NCBI RefSeq assembly: GCF_003570705.1
Contig: NZ_QWVT01000029.1
Coordinates: 248,001-312,000, forward strand
DNA length: 64,000 bases
Source: Mesobacillus zeae
Lineage (GTDB): Bacteria; Bacillota; Bacilli; Bacillales; Cytobacillaceae
Direction of reading: 5' to 3'
The notes beneath the pieces were generated by a model that ran no database searches, was not told the DNA's origin, and saw only the letters and a program-made list of their open reading frames with translations. This document shows positions 23,560 through 34,069 of this stretch, one piece after another. Every line of letters begins with the position of its first letter. Positions within the stretch are counted from its first letter, which is position 1. The position numbers and the translations under genes were made by a program.

Positions 23560-24606
23560 ATGGATGATGCCCGAAGCCTACTCATAGACACAGAACCAAT
23601 CCTCAGGCAGTATGCAATCGAGCCCTATTTTGTCGAGAACTTTGGCAGGACGAAAAAGGTTTATGCGAATTCAGGCCAGTATGCATTAAAGAAAATTGAT
23701 GCCCGTCGTGGAACTGATTTCATTAGGAATACCCAGTTTCTTTTTCAAAAAGGCTTTAACAGGATTGTCCCTGTCTATCCTGCAGCGGATGGCAGATATG
23801 CAGTACTGGAGAAGGATTCACTATATTATTTGATGCCCTGGCTACCGAACGAGGTAAAAGAAAACCGGACAGAAAGACCTCTTCAACTTTTCAGGGAACT
23901 GGCGCGCCTCCATACCCTTTCCGCCCGGGATGTAGAGGTTGGGAGGGCAGAACGCGAGAAGCATTATGAGCAGACAGCCAAACAATGGGAAAAAGACGAA
24001 GAGTTTATTGATGGCTTTATTGAAGCTAGTGAGAATGAATGGTACATGTCCCCATTCCAAATGCTGTTTTGCCTTTACTATCAGGATATCCGCCAGGCAA
24101 TGCAATTTGCCAGGCAGAAGCTTGACAGCTGGAAGGAGAAGACGGCGGGGCAGAGCAAAGCCCGCATGGTAATGCTGCACGGGAAAGTCTCGTCGGACCA
24201 CTTTCTCTTTGATGAGAGAGGTTTTGGATATTTTATCAATTTTGAGGATTCTAGGCTTGGTTCTCCCATTAAAGATTTGCTGCCTTTCTTCTCCAGATAT
24301 TTGCGGGCCCGTCCGAAACAAGCGGATGAGGGGATTGAATGGCTGAACATGTATTTTAAACATTTTCCGTTCAGAGAGGACGAAAAGCTGCTTTTTGTGA
24401 GCTATATGGCGTACCCCACCGGTATTTTAAAGGCCGTCCAAAGCTATCACCTCACCAGGGAGGGGCAAGATGAACTGAGAGCTGTCCAAAAGTTTCAGAA
24501 GCTTTATTGGCAGCTGAAAAACACTGAGTATGTCGTCATGCGGATGGAAGAAATCGAGAAGCAAAAAGAAGAGGCCGCGGCCTCACAGCAAGGAGCCCAG
24601 AGCTAA
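23560..24606 (+). CDS. ysxE: Spore coat protein YsxE (CotS/YutH kinase-like family)
   Basis: 348 aa. Aminoglycoside-phosphotransferase-like fold of the spore-coat CotS family: KKVYANSGQYALKKID corresponds to the N-lobe lysine strand (near 45), and LHGKVSSDHFLFDERGFGYFINFEDS (near 205-230) corresponds to the catalytic and metal loops. No activity is known for the family. Position after spoVID and before valS is as in B. subtilis. Ribosome site GAAGGTGAG. A terminator overlaps its stop. Confidence 0.85.
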   Translation: MDDARSLLIDTEPILRQYAIEPYFVENFGRTKKVYANSGQYALKKIDARRGTDFIRNTQFLFQKGFNRIVPVYPAADGRYAVLEKDSLYYLMPWLPNEVKENRTERPLQLFRELARLHTLSARDVEVGRAEREKHYEQTAKQWEKDEEFIDGFIEASENEWYMSPFQMLFCLYYQDIRQAMQFARQKLDSWKEKTAGQSKARMVMLHGKVSSDHFLFDERGFGYFINFEDSRLGSPIKDLLPFFSRYLRARPKQADEGIEWLNMYFKHFPFREDEKLLFVSYMAYPTGILKAVQSYHLTREGQDELRAVQKFQKLYWQLKNTEYVVMRMEEIEKQKEEAAASQQGAQS

Positions 24607-24622
24607 ACCTCTGGGTTTTTTT
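24596..24622. terminator. Terminator shared by ysxE and yszA
   Basis: CCCAGAG (24596-24602) pairs with CTCTGGG (24609-24615), followed by seven T on the + strand. It also lies at the stop of the converging yszA. Confidence 0.8.
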
Positions 24623-24815
24623 AAATGAATTCAAAGTGTATGGCGAGTGCTATCAGGATCAAAATACTGAGGAGCAGGACATCGAATGAAGTTGGGAAAA
24701 AAATGGTCCGAATCCCCTGGAAGGCACAGAATGGAATGGCAAACTGGGCCGCAATGCTCCTGCACGTCCGAAGCCAGCGCGGAAGTGAATATGGATTGTA
24801 CCGTTTTCCTTTCAT
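24621..24815 (-). CDS. yszA: Small membrane protein YszA-like
   Basis: 64 aa on the minus strand. A basic N-terminal part is followed by two hydrophobic stretches: FAIPFCAFQGIRTIFF, then a membrane helix over the last 18 residues (VLLLSILILIALAIHF). A very strong GGGGGAGGA ribosome site stands 7 nt before the ATG, which argues that the short frame is a real gene. B. subtilis has a similar-sized orphan gene, yszA, at this place between ysxE and valS; the name is based on position and size. Function unknown. Confidence 0.65.
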   Translation of the reverse strand: MKGKRYNPYSLPRWLRTCRSIAAQFAIPFCAFQGIRTIFFPTSFDVLLLSILILIALAIHFEFI

Positions 24816-24932
24816 ACGTGATTCCTCCCCCGAAGGTTTTCCTTTATTCTATGAACGTTGGGCCATAATCGTGCCTAAAACTCGAACAATCCCGGCATAA
24901 AAGTATAAAATAAGAAAAAACGGAGAAGATGA

Positions 24933-24962
24933 TTGACGACATTCCCCTTTTTTCGGTAGTAT
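24933..24962 (+). promoter_or_regulatory. valS promoter
   Basis: TTGACG (24933-24938) and TAGTAT (24957-24962) with an 18-bp spacer, just upstream of the T-box leader. Confidence 0.65.
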
Positions 24963-24974
24963 ATTTTATATATG

Positions 24975-25236
24975 AAACTTAAAAGCGCGGACAGGGACCA
25001 GTACAACAAAGGCTGCCTCAAGAGAGAAAAACCATTTGCTGAGAGGTTTTTTAGGCGGGGCCGGTTGGAAGTCACCCTCGAGCTTCTCCTGCCAACCGGC
25101 TATTGCCTAAAGTAACAGGAGACGGTCTTCACCGTTATCGAGTCGAGAGCCGGAGGGGCATTGTCCCGTTTCGGAAAAAAGGTGGTACCGCGAATCGCAC
25201 TCCATTCGTCCTTTTATGACGATGGAGTTTTTTTGT
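24975..25236 (+). ncRNA. T-box riboswitch leader of valS
   Basis: A roughly 260-nt leader between promoter and valS. The T-box signature AGGTGGTACCGCG lies at 25180-25192. It is followed by the factor-independent terminator ACTCCAT...ATGGAGT (25199-25227) with a T-run. A long stem-I region precedes it (CCGGTTGG at 25051-25058 pairs with CCAACCGG at 25093-25100). Uncharged tRNA-Val is expected to pair with the leader and stabilise the antiterminator, so valS is read when valine is short. The specifier codon was not assigned with certainty. Confidence 0.92.
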
Positions 25237-25277
25237 TGCAAAAAAAGCGTGTTTTTCTATTGACAGGAGGAATTTAA

Positions 25278-27917
25278 ATGGAAGAGAATGTATCGATGCC
25301 GACGAAATATAATCCGGCAGAAATAGAAAAAGGCCGCTATGACTGGTGGCTAAAAGGTAAATATTTTGAAGCGAAAGACGATGATGAGAAGCAGCCATAT
25401 ACAATCGTCATTCCTCCACCGAATGTAACCGGAAAACTTCACCTTGGTCACGCATGGGACACAACCTTGCAGGACATTTTGACGAGGATGAAGCGGATGC
25501 AGGGCTATGATGTCCTTTGGCTTCCCGGGATGGACCATGCTGGAATCGCAACACAGGCAAAAGTAGAGGAAAAGCTGCGCGGGGAAGGAAAAAGCCGCTA
25601 CGATCTTGGCCGTGAGAAATTTGTGGAAGAGACATGGAAGTGGAAAGAAGAATACGCTGATCATATCCGCGAGCAATGGTCTAAGCTTGGTCTCGGACTT
25701 GATTACAGCCGTGAGCGCTTTACGCTTGATGAGGGCCTTTCCAAAGCTGTCCGCGAAGTATTTGTGTCATTATACAAAAAAGGCTTAATCTACCGCGGCG
25801 AATATATCATTAACTGGGATCCTTCAACGAAAACTGCGTTGTCTGATATTGAGGTTATCTACAAGGACGTCCAGGGTGCATTCTACCATATGCGCTATCC
25901 TCTCGCTGATGGATCCGGCGGTATCGAGATCGCCACGACACGTCCGGAGACAATGCTGGGCGATACCGCTGTTGCAGTTCACCCGGAAGATGACCGTTAT
26001 CGCCACCTTATTGGAAAAACGGTTATTCTCCCTATTTCTGGACGGGAAATTCCGATTGTCGGGGATGATTATGTTGATATGGAATTTGGTTCAGGCGCTG
26101 TGAAAATTACTCCTGCGCATGATCCGAACGACTTTGAAATAGGGAACCGCCACAATCTTGAAAGAATCCTTGTCATGAATGAGGATGGCACCATGAATGC
26201 GGGTGCAGGCAAGTATAAGGGAATGGACCGCTTTGAATGCCGCAAACAAATCGTAAAAGATTTGCAGGAAGAAGGTATCCTATTCAAGATTGAGGAACAC
26301 CAGCACTCTGTCGGCCATTCCGAACGGAGCGGAGCTGTTGTCGAGCCATACCTTTCCACACAATGGTTTGTCAAAATGCAGCCGCTTGCTGATGAAGCCA
26401 TTAAGCTTCAGCAACAAGAAGATAAAGCCAACTTTGTTCCGGACCGTTTTGAAAAAACATACCTGCACTGGATGGAAAATATTCGCGACTGGTGTATTTC
26501 ACGCCAGCTTTGGTGGGGCCACAGAATCCCGGCTTGGTACCATAACGAAACGGGCGAAGTCTATGTTGATCACGAGCCGCCTAGTGACATTGAAAACTGG
26601 AGCCAGGATAACGATGTTTTAGATACATGGTTCTCTTCCGCGCTTTGGCCATTCTCGACAATGGGCTGGCCTGACGGCGAAGCGAAGGATTTCCAACGCT
26701 ATTATCCTACTGCCGCGCTTGTCACAGGATACGATATTATCTTCTTCTGGGTATCACGGATGATATTCCAGGGGCTTGAGTTTACAGGCGAAAGGCCGTT
26801 CAAGGATGTACTTATCCACGGGCTTGTCCGTGACGCGGAAGGCCGTAAAATGAGCAAATCGCTAGGCAATGGCGTCGATCCGATGGATGTTATCGATAAG
26901 TATGGAGCAGATTCTCTTCGTTATTTCCTGTCAACCGGAAGTTCGCCGGGCCAGGATTTGCGTTTCTCCATTGAAAAAGTCGAATCAATCTGGAATTTTT
27001 CCAACAAGATTTGGAATGCATCCCGGTTTGCATTGATGAATATGAATGGTTTGACCTTTGAGGAAATCGATTTGTCCGGCGAAAAATCAGTAGCTGACAA
27101 GTGGATCCTGACGAGGCTGAATGAAACGATTGAGACAGTGACAAGGCTTTCGGACCGTTATGAGTTTGGTGAAGTCGGCCGCGTCCTTTATAACTTCATT
27201 TGGGATGATTTCTGCGATTGGTATATTGAAATGGCCAAGCTCCCGCTTTATGGCGATGATGAGGCTGCCAAAAAGACGACAAGGTCCATACTAGCCTATG
27301 TCCTCGACAACACGATGCGCCTGCTGCATCCGTTCATGCCGTTCATCACGGAAGAAATTTGGCAGAACCTTCCGCATTCAGGAGAATCGATTACAGTGGC
27401 CGAATGGCCGAAAGCGCAAGCTTCGCTGACAGATGAGAATGCTGCTTCAGAAATGAAGCTCCTCGTGGAAATAATCCGTGCGGTCAGGAACATCCGCGCA
27501 GAGGTGAACACTCCGCTGAGCAAAAAAATCAGCATCTTCCTTAAAGCAAAGGATGAAAGCATTCTTGAAGTGATTGAGAAAAACCGCGCATATATCGAGC
27601 GTTTCTGTAATCCTGAGAAGCTTGAGGCAGGTATCGAGATCGATGCCCCTGAGAAGGCGATGACTGCGGTTGTAACAGGACTTGAAATAATCCTTCCGCT
27701 TGAAGGGTTAATCAATATCGATGAAGAAATAGCAAGGCTTGAAAAAGAACGCGAAAAGCTTAACAAAGAAGTCGAGCGCGTTCAGAAAAAACTTGGCAAC
27801 GAAGGCTTTGTTCGGAAGGCGCCTGAAAAAGTTATTGAAGAAGAGCGAGCCAAGGAACAAGATTATTTGGAAAAACGGGCGGCTGTTGAAGCCCGCATCA
27901 AGGAACTCCGGGGATAA
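25278..27917 (+). CDS. valS: Valyl-tRNA synthetase
   Basis: 879 aa class I synthetase. The HIGH-type motif is in [16 protein letters not shown] near 47-62, and KMSKS is at residues 524-528. The CP1 editing domain carries [17 protein letters not shown] near 218. A C-terminal coiled-coil arm (about 810-879) binds tRNA. Start ATG follows AGGAGGAA. Controlled by the T-box just upstream. Confidence 0.97.
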   Translation: MEENVSMPTKYNPAEIEKGRYDWWLKGKYFEAKDDDEKQPYTIVIPPPNVTGKLHLGHAWDTTLQDILTRMKRMQGYDVLWLPGMDHAGIATQAKVEEKLRGEGKSRYDLGREKFVEETWKWKEEYADHIREQWSKLGLGLDYSRERFTLDEGLSKAVREVFVSLYKKGLIYRGEYIINWDPSTKTALSDIEVIYKDVQGAFYHMRYPLADGSGGIEIATTRPETMLGDTAVAVHPEDDRYRHLIGKTVILPISGREIPIVGDDYVDMEFGSGAVKITPAHDPNDFEIGNRHNLERILVMNEDGTMNAGAGKYKGMDRFECRKQIVKDLQEEGILFKIEEHQHSVGHSERSGAVVEPYLSTQWFVKMQPLADEAIKLQQQEDKANFVPDRFEKTYLHWMENIRDWCISRQLWWGHRIPAWYHNETGEVYVDHEPPSDIENWSQDNDVLDTWFSSALWPFSTMGWPDGEAKDFQRYYPTAALVTGYDIIFFWVSRMIFQGLEFTGERPFKDVLIHGLVRDAEGRKMSKSLGNGVDPMDVIDKYGADSLRYFLSTGSSPGQDLRFSIEKVESIWNFSNKIWNASRFALMNMNGLTFEEIDLSGEKSVADKWILTRLNETIETVTRLSDRYEFGEVGRVLYNFIWDDFCDWYIEMAKLPLYGDDEAAKKTTRSILAYVLDNTMRLLHPFMPFITEEIWQNLPHSGESITVAEWPKAQASLTDENAASEMKLLVEIIRAVRNIRAEVNTPLSKKISIFLKAKDESILEVIEKNRAYIERFCNPEKLEAGIEIDAPEKAMTAVVTGLEIILPLEGLINIDEEIARLEKEREKLNKEVERVQKKLGNEGFVRKAPEKVIEEERAKEQDYLEKRAAVEARIKELRG

Positions 27918-27920
27918 GCC

Positions 27921-27955
27921 GGAAGAAGGCGAACCAGTTGTCTGGTTCGTCTTCG
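27921..27955 (+). other. Hairpin between valS and folC
   Basis: CGAACCAG (27930-27937) pairs with CTGGTTCG (27942-27949), and GAAGA pairs with TCTTC outside it. There is no T-run, so it is at best a weak terminator or a processing site; valS and folC may be partly co-transcribed. Confidence 0.5.
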
Positions 27956-28039
27956 GTGTTAATGGGAAAGAAACGGTTTCACCTTTCAAAATAAGGAAAT
28001 AACGCTTTATGTGCGCTTGCGTTTTTAGGGGGTAGCAGG

Positions 28040-29362
28040 ATGTTAACAACGTATGAAGAGGCGGTCGAATGGATCCATTCACGGCTCCGCCTCGGAATCA
28101 AACCAGGTCTACTGCGGATGGAATGGATGATGGAGAGGCTTGGCAACCCGGAAAAGAAGCTGAGGACCATCCATGTTGGAGGGACGAATGGGAAGGGTTC
28201 GACCGTGACTTTTTTACGCTGCATCCTTGAGGAGGCAGGCTGCTCTGTCGGGACCTTTACTTCCCCGTATTTAGAGCATTTCAATGAGCGGATCAGCATG
28301 AGTGGTAAGCCTTGCGGGGACAGTGAAATCGTCAAGCTTGTGAATGTAATCAGGCCATTGGCAGATGAGCTTGAAAAGACGGAGCTCGGTGGTCCGACTG
28401 AATTCGAAGTGATCACGGCCATGTCAATGTATTATTTCGCTTTTATGTCGCCCGTTGATGTGGTTATTTATGAAGTGGGCCTTGGCGGCCGGTTTGATTC
28501 GACAAACATCATCCATCCTTTGCTTTCCATCATCACAAGCATAGGACGGGATCATACCGCGATTCTTGGTGATACATATGGCGAGATTGCTTTTGAAAAA
28601 GCGGGGATTATTAAAGACGGCGTCAGCATTATCTCCGGTGCAAGTCAGGAAGAAGCATTGGCTGTCATCCGTAAAACAGCGGAGGATAAAAAGGCGCCGC
28701 TTTACACTGCTGGCGGGCAGTTCAGGGCAATTGAGCACACTCCGCTCGAAAACGGGGGCCGATTCACCTTTTCAAGCATTTTTAAAGAATATCACGGCCT
28801 TGAAATTGGTATGATTGGCAAACATCAGGCGGAAAATGCGGCGCTTGCTGTCATGGCGTGCCATATTCTTTCTGCGAACTTTTCTCTTCCAATCGAGGAA
28901 AGGAACATCCGCGCCGGACTGCTTCGCGCGAGCTGGCCAGGAAGGTTTGAAATTCTTTCTGCACACCCTTTGGTTGTAATTGACGGCGCCCACAATGAGG
29001 AAGGGATAAAGGCATTGGTCAGCACATTACAGGACCAGTATCCCGGCAGGAAGAAAACCATCATGTTTGCAGCATTAAAAGACAAGAAGTTTGAAAAAAT
29101 GATTCGTGACCTTGACGCTGCAGCAGACCGATTGGTGTTTACAAGCTTCGACTTCCCACGGGCGGCTTCCGCGGAAGATTTGTCCGAAGCCAGCATATCG
29201 GCTTCTAAGCTCACCGCTTCTGATTGGAGAGCAGGAATATCGGATGAACTGAAGAGAATCGAGACTGACGGAATGTTTGTTGTTACCGGCTCGCTGTACT
29301 TTCTCTCGGTAGTGAAGCCTTATATCCAAGAAGTACTCAATCAGCGGAAGGAAATTTTGTAG
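28040..29362 (+). CDS. folC: Folylpolyglutamate synthase / dihydrofolate synthase
   Basis: 440 aa Mur-ligase-family enzyme that adds glutamates to folates. P-loop GGTNGKGSTVTFLR is near residues 48-60, the Omega-loop region GTFTSPYLEHFNERI is near 73-87, and the C-terminal domain contains IDGAHNEEGIKAL near 314. The ATG at 28040 follows AGGGGGTAGCAGG. It stands upstream of the competence/pilus remnants, as folC-comC is in B. subtilis. Confidence 0.95.
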   Translation: MLTTYEEAVEWIHSRLRLGIKPGLLRMEWMMERLGNPEKKLRTIHVGGTNGKGSTVTFLRCILEEAGCSVGTFTSPYLEHFNERISMSGKPCGDSEIVKLVNVIRPLADELEKTELGGPTEFEVITAMSMYYFAFMSPVDVVIYEVGLGGRFDSTNIIHPLLSIITSIGRDHTAILGDTYGEIAFEKAGIIKDGVSIISGASQEEALAVIRKTAEDKKAPLYTAGGQFRAIEHTPLENGGRFTFSSIFKEYHGLEIGMIGKHQAENAALAVMACHILSANFSLPIEERNIRAGLLRASWPGRFEILSAHPLVVIDGAHNEEGIKALVSTLQDQYPGRKKTIMFAALKDKKFEKMIRDLDAAADRLVFTSFDFPRAASAEDLSEASISASKLTASDWRAGISDELKRIETDGMFVVTGSLYFLSVVKPYIQEVLNQRKEIL

Positions 29363-29450
29363 CGAAAATTCTTCCTTTAGGCAAAAAACAGCCTGAACAT
29401 CGTTTCTGGTTGTTCAGAAAGTTATCTTATCGACTTTTGAAAATAGAGGT

Positions 29451-29488
29451 CGTCATTACTTAGCTGAGTAATGACGGCTTTTTTTTTG
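29451..29488 (+). terminator. folC terminator
   Basis: CGTCATTACT (29451-29460) pairs perfectly with AGTAATGACG (29467-29476), followed by GC and eight T. The stretch 29489-29633 is otherwise AT-rich, with a possible TATAAT near 29613. Confidence 0.9.
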
Positions 29489-29633
29489 CATTCGGGCTGT
29501 TCGGTTGACTGACCGTAAGTTTTTTTACGCTTAATTTTCGATGAGAATGGCGTTTTTGCTTTATTTTAGCAAAAAAAGGATGTAAAGCATGGAGAATGGA
29601 AGTATAATAGGTATAAAGAACTAATACGAAAGG

Positions 29634-29810
29634 GTGGGTTTTAAGGGCGATCTTCACCGCCAGGAAGGCTATCAACTGCTTGAAATCACGCTCGCCCTTG
29701 CTCTTTTGTCTATTATACTACTATCCTTCTTCGGTTTTTTTATTCAGGGAAAGCAATTGAATTCCTCCAATGATGGCAAACTTTCAGCAGGGCAGCTCAG
29801 CCAGGAATGA
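29634..29810 (+). pseudogene. Pseudopilin-like N-terminal fragment
   Basis: A 58-codon frame (GTG at 29634, TGA at 29808) encodes RQEGYQLLEITLALALLSII. This is a type IV prepilin cleavage/methylation motif (G, then an aromatic residue, then E at +5) followed by the hydrophobic helix. The protein then stops after about 30 more residues, with no globular pilin domain. Bases 29811-29922 hold no convincing continuation. I read it as the truncated stub of a minor pilin gene in a decayed pilus cluster, next to the peptidase that would process it. Confidence 0.55.
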
Positions 29811-29922
29811 TTAGCGACCATGAAAGCGGCACTAGCAGCGAACAAAAGAAGAGGCCACGAAGACGGAATAAATTGATGCCTGTATTTAAACCAATCCTTT
29901 TAGAATTGTGAGGTAACTATTT

Positions 29923-30678
29923 TTGTATACTACTTTGCTTTTTCTATACGGTGTTGTTTTTGGGTCATTTTTCAATGTGGTTGGCCTTCGCGTTCCGGAA
30001 GGAAAATCAATTGTTGCCCCGGGGTCGGCTTGTCCAGCCTGCGGGCACAGGCTGAGGAGTATGGAGCTTATCCCTGTTGTCTCCTATTTGATTCAAAAGG
30101 GACAATGCCGAAGCTGCGGCGGGAGCATTTCACTTGTATATCCTCTTGCCGAATTGACCACTGGAATTCTTTTTGCTGCTGCTTCTTATCTCATCGGCTG
30201 GAACTGGGAGCTTTTTGCCGCTTTGGCGCTGATTTCCTTGTTTATGATCATCACCGTCTCCGACTTTGCCTACATGATCATTCCCAATAAAGTGCTTTTA
30301 GTGTTTGCCGGGATTTTTCTGTTGATCAGAGCTGTAGCTCCTCTATCACCATGGTGGGATTCGCTTGCCGGTGCTGTGGCAGGATTCCTACTGCTTCTAT
30401 TCATCAGCATCATCAGCCGCGGTGGGATGGGCATGGGAGATGTAAAGTTGTTTGCTGTCATCGGCATGGCGGTTGGATTAAAAACGATGCTGCTATCTTT
30501 CTTTTTTGCCACATTTTTTGGTGCTTTTTTCGGTATTGTCGGCTTGATGGCTGGGCTTGTTAAAAGAAAACAGCCTATTCCATTTGGACCTTTTATTGCG
30601 ATTGGAACGCTCACAGCTTATTTTTTTGGAGATGCAATCGTCCATGCGTACTTAACGATGCTGTCATCAGGATTTTAA
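29923..30678 (+). CDS. comC: Prepilin peptidase (type IV leader peptidase)
   Basis: 251 aa, polytopic membrane aspartyl protease (A24 family) that cleaves and N-methylates prepilins such as ComGC-type pseudopilins. N-terminal zinc-type cysteine pairs are CPACGHRL and CRSCGG (residues about 33-67). The two catalytic aspartates lie in SDFAYMIIPNK (near 107) and GMGMGDVKL (near 173). TTG at 29923 follows GAGGTAAC. It is intact although the pilus genes around it are broken, consistent with a continuing need in competence. Confidence 0.93.
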   Translation: MYTTLLFLYGVVFGSFFNVVGLRVPEGKSIVAPGSACPACGHRLRSMELIPVVSYLIQKGQCRSCGGSISLVYPLAELTTGILFAAASYLIGWNWELFAALALISLFMIITVSDFAYMIIPNKVLLVFAGIFLLIRAVAPLSPWWDSLAGAVAGFLLLLFISIISRGGMGMGDVKLFAVIGMAVGLKTMLLSFFFATFFGAFFGIVGLMAGLVKRKQPIPFGPFIAIGTLTAYFFGDAIVHAYLTMLSSGF

Positions 30679-30695
30679 TTGAAGGAGTTTTGTTC

Positions 30696-31683
30696 ATGCT
30701 GTTTTCCCGTTTTCTTGGCCGGAGGAGGGTCATTAACCTTGTTATAAATGACCATTCAATCCGGTTCGTTGAGCTCAAGCATTCAAATTCCCCAGTACCC
30801 CTCCACTACGGAGAAAAATACCTCCAGCAAGGCATTATTTCCGACGGGAAAATCCATGATTATGATACATTGGCCAATATTTTGGATGAGTGTATCCAGG
30901 ATTGGAGAATTCCGGGGAGGAAAGTGCGTTTTACTGTCCCCGATTCACTTGTCGTCATCAGAAAAGCAGCGGTCCCAACTGACGTAAAAGATGACGAGCT
31001 TTATGGCTACCTTTATTTAGAATTCGGATCATCGATTCATCTGCCTTTTGAAGAGCCAGTTTTTGATACGGTTTCCCTTCCTAATCCAAATGGAAACAAA
31101 GAGGTTCTGCTTTTTGCCGCTCCTGAAAAGTATGTACAGGAGTATGCCAATCTATTAAAAAGCGCAAAACTGAAACCGGTCTCAGCCGATATTTTCCACA
31201 CTGGCACTTTACAGGCTTTATCGTCAGCTCTACATAAGGAAGCCAGCCGGCAGGCTATTAACAGTAAATTTTGATCTTGACCGTGTCAGCATGTGCATAT
31301 TCGAGGACCGCTACCCAGTCTTCATGCGTCATCTCACTGTTGGATCAAAGGAAGAATGGAAAGTTATGCTGGGTACCTCGGGAGAGCAGGAGCTGGCGTA
31401 TAATGGCGAGATGGACGAGCTTGTGTTCCAGTTTGAGGATATATATAAAGAAATGAACAAACTGATGGATTTTTATCATTATTCTTTTACAGAGGGAAAA
31501 AGTGAAATTACCGAAATATTGTTAAACGGCGACCATCCTATGCTTGAAAGAATACATGATGAAATGGTGGAGCGGTTTGATATTCCAGTTGACACACTAA
31601 CGATGAAATCTACCCAACCGGGTGCTGATCCTCTCCCGAAAAGCTTGTATATTGCACTCGGACTTGGATTGAAGGAGGCGTAG
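30696..31683 (+). pseudogene. pilM: PilM-like pilus assembly ATPase, frameshifted
   Basis: Two frames together make one PilM (actin-fold, type IV pilus inner-membrane complex). Residues VINLVINDHSIRFVELK through HKEASRQ run in frame from the ATG at 30696 (AAGGAG site upstream). The protein continues as VNFDLDRVSMCIFEDRYPVFMRHL in the next frame to 31683. The switch lies about 31240-31262, just before the premature TGA at 31272-31274. One indel explains it. A sequencing error is possible, but pilN and pilO downstream are also broken. Confidence 0.75.
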
Positions 31684-31685
31684 GA

Positions 31686-32191
31686 ATGCTTGTGGACATT
31701 AACCTCCTTCCCAGAAAAGAGCCTGGCATTCTGCAGTGATTGCAGCCGTATTAGCTGCTGTGCTTAGGTAGCAGCAGTTTGTGGACTTGTTTTTTGGCAG
31801 GGGAAAAGCGATAGCATCAAAATAAATAGTACAGATAAAAAAATCAATAGACTTCATGATCAGGCCGATTCCTTGCAGGATAAACATGAGGAAAGCTCCG
31901 CCGAGAGACTAGAGAAGGCAATAGATTGGGCGGAAAGTACAAGGACGATGACAATGCCGCTTCTGGAAAGTCACATCACGCTTCTTCCTGAAAGAGGTTT
32001 TTATTAGGAATTTTCAATATAAAGATTCCGAATCCGTTACCGTCAATGTCAGAATGGATGATACGCGTTCTGCAGCCTATTATTTACACTCCCTCGAAAA
32101 AGCAGACTGGGTGGATCGTGCAGATTTGCTTTATATTAAAGCGGAACGAGATAAAAAGGAAAAGGCGAGCAAGGAGCCGCAAAATAATTAG
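31686..32191 (+). pseudogene. pilN: PilN-like pilus assembly protein, multiply frameshifted
   Basis: The ATG at 31686 starts MLVDINLLPRKEP, the classical PilN opening, and stops after 17 codons. Further pieces are readable in other frames: a hydrophobic VIAAVLAAVL piece near 31740, a coiled coil RLHDQADSLQDKHEESSAERL near 31853-31912, and VNVRMDDTRSAAYYLHSLE near 32043 ending at the TAG at 32189. At least three frame changes are needed, so the gene is dead. Confidence 0.7.
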
Positions 32192-32292
32192 AGTAACATT
32201 TTGCCGAGGTATTCCATGGAATATTCCATCTTTCTGAAAAAGGGTCATTTTCTTCCGGAATAAAGGGAACCTGGAAGAGGAGGAGAGTCGTT

Positions 32293-32545
32293 ATGAACTG
32301 GAATTTTGGGAAAAGAGAGAAACTAATTCTGGCAGGTTCACTTCCATTATCACTTTTTCTCTACCTTGCTTTCTATTTATCTTACATAAAACCTTTAGAT
32401 CAAGAACTTGAGCGAAAAGAGAAGGAAATGACTTCTGAAAAGCGAATATTGGAAGGGCTGGAGAAAAAGTCAAGAAATACTAAACGGCGCATTGTAAGGG
32501 GAATCGGGGAAATGCAAAGCCGTTTGCCTGTGGCCCCGTTATTCC
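32293..32545 (+). pseudogene. pilO: PilO-like protein, 5' part
   Basis: ATG at 32293 after an AGAGGAGGAGAG site. MNWNFGKREKLILAG is followed by a membrane helix (about residues 14-32) and a coiled coil (about 36-70), then MQSRLPVAPL, the conserved PilO linker. At about 32540-32545 the sequence switches to an IS3-family remnant. The rest of pilO resumes at about 34070. Confidence 0.75.
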
Positions 32546-33165
32546 TTCGCTCGTCATAATCCTCTGCAAATGCCGTTCGGAAACTTTGATCCCTTGGCCA
32601 TGCAGCTTCCTGGTAATTTTGATACTTCCATAACGCTTTTTCGATTCAAAGTAGATTTTCTTAATTTCCCTTATTAGTGCCTTCCGAGACTGCTTCCGCG
32701 GGCTTTCTTCTCGCTTCAGCCAATCATAGTATCCGCTTTTCGAAACACCTAGAACCTGGCACATCTTCACCACACGAAACGCGCGCTCGTGCTCCTTGAT
32801 AAAGGTATAGATTACTTCGGGTTTTTCGTGAAGATGTGCATAGCCTTTTTTAATATCTCGTTCTCCTCCTGAAGATCCTTTAGTTGCTTTTCCATCTCCT
32901 TTAAAGATTTTAGCTCAGGGCTAAGTTACCGCTACCCACAAAACCGCCGTCTTTCTTCCTTTTTTAGGCTTGAACTCAGTTTCGAACTGTTCCCTCAGGG
33001 ATATCCAGTTCTCGGGCCAATTGTGCGGCTTTTTTTCCATCTTCTACAATGAATTTGGCTATTTGCATCTTATACTCGTTATCAAAATGCTTTCCCATTA
33101 TTAGACACGTCCTCTTATGAATTAGTAAGGCCATTATAGAAAAATGACCAATTCTACGTGTCCGT
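32546..33165 (-). mobile_element. IS3-family (IS150-like) remnant, truncated and frameshifted
   Basis: On the minus strand, OrfA begins at about 33099 (MGKHFDNEYKMQIAKFIVED) and is broken by at least two frame changes. Its tail EMEKQLKDLQEENEILKKAM is readable near 32890-32830. OrfB follows with MCQVLGVSKSGYYDWLKREE and ends at QRIMTSEGI near 32546, before the DDE catalytic core. So the left part of the IS is missing. Its outer end is probably near 33165 (GGACACGT on the minus strand). Inactive. Confidence 0.75.
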
Positions 33166-33179
33166 CTTCTAGTCTACAT

Positions 33180-33493
33180 TCAGATATGACTCAATTTCCG
33201 ACATCGCAGCACCTTGCTTCATGGTAGGAGTATCACCCGGGAACCATGAAAGTGCGGGAAAACGGAAAAGCACTAGGACAACCAAGGGTAATCCCTATAT
33301 CAAATCCGCTATGTGTGAGGTCGCTTGGGCTGTATCAAGATTCAGGAATCGATGGCTGGCTGCGAAATATTGGTCAATAGCTTCCAGACGTGGAAAGAAA
33401 AAAGCACTCGTTGCCATATCGCATCGAATGCTTCGGATCATTTACTCCATGTTAATCAACAAGGAGTGTTACAAAGAACCACAAATCAGTTAG
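33180..33493 (+). pseudogene. IS110-family transposase C-terminal fragment
   Basis: DMTQFPTSQHLASW, then after a one-base loss VGVSPGNHESAGKRKSTRTT and AVSRFRNRWLAAKYWSIASR. This is the IS110/IS116/IS902 C-terminal (serine-bearing) domain, ending at TAG 33491-33493. The N-terminal DEDD part is absent. Its inner boundary with the IS3 remnant is within about 15 bp of 33170. Confidence 0.75.
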
Positions 33494-34069
33494 TATAACC
33501 AAAACCAGATAAGAATATACATGGTTACCTTCCGACAGGTACCCTAGCTTTCTTAATGGCTTTTTTCGGTTAAGAATAGGTTAACCCGCTGAGATTGATC
33601 GTATACCTAATTCCAGGTGAGTAATTATTTTCACAGAAAAAAGAGCTTAATGGCTCTAAATCAACAATAATTATTATGTACAGAATAAACAAGTGCATAA
33701 TTATGGCGATAATCCGTTAATCGTATTTTTAACTATAACAATACTTCAATCCTCCCTTTTTAATATTTGGTGATGATTGTTCTTCATCTAAATTTTGAAG
33801 GGAGTTCTGACTTACGTGCCTAGTAAACTTCTGCAGAAAAGAAAATGTAGTTTCTTCTTCCCTTTTTTCATTAACTTTTTATTTTGGTGTTTCCTTATAG
33901 GAACAACCAAAAGAGAAAAACTAATGCAGATAATCATTAAACTCTTGTTATTATACGTTGCCATTTTTATCTTGATTATTATAATAAGTTGTCAATATAC
34001 TAACAACGATATCCTCCATATTTACTTTTTGTTTTTTCGCTTCAACTTTTATTCTACTCTTTAATTTAG
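33494..34069. other. AT-rich spacer within the pilO interruption
   Basis: About 575 bp with no gene that I can support. A 90-codon frame at 33795-34064 has a hydrophobic stretch (IIIKLLLLYVAIFILIIII) but only a TTG start and no clear coding signal. The region is presumably debris of the insertions that split pilO. Confidence 0.5.

Noticed and set aside
22923..23591. 222-codon antisense frame over spoVID
   Set aside because: Arises from the Glu/Ala/Lys-rich low-complexity region of spoVID read backwards (long Ser/Phe runs).
33795..34064. 90-codon frame with a hydrophobic segment in the pilO interruption
   Set aside because: TTG start in AT-rich debris, no conserved motif, and it merges into the pilO 3' part; not supportable as a gene.
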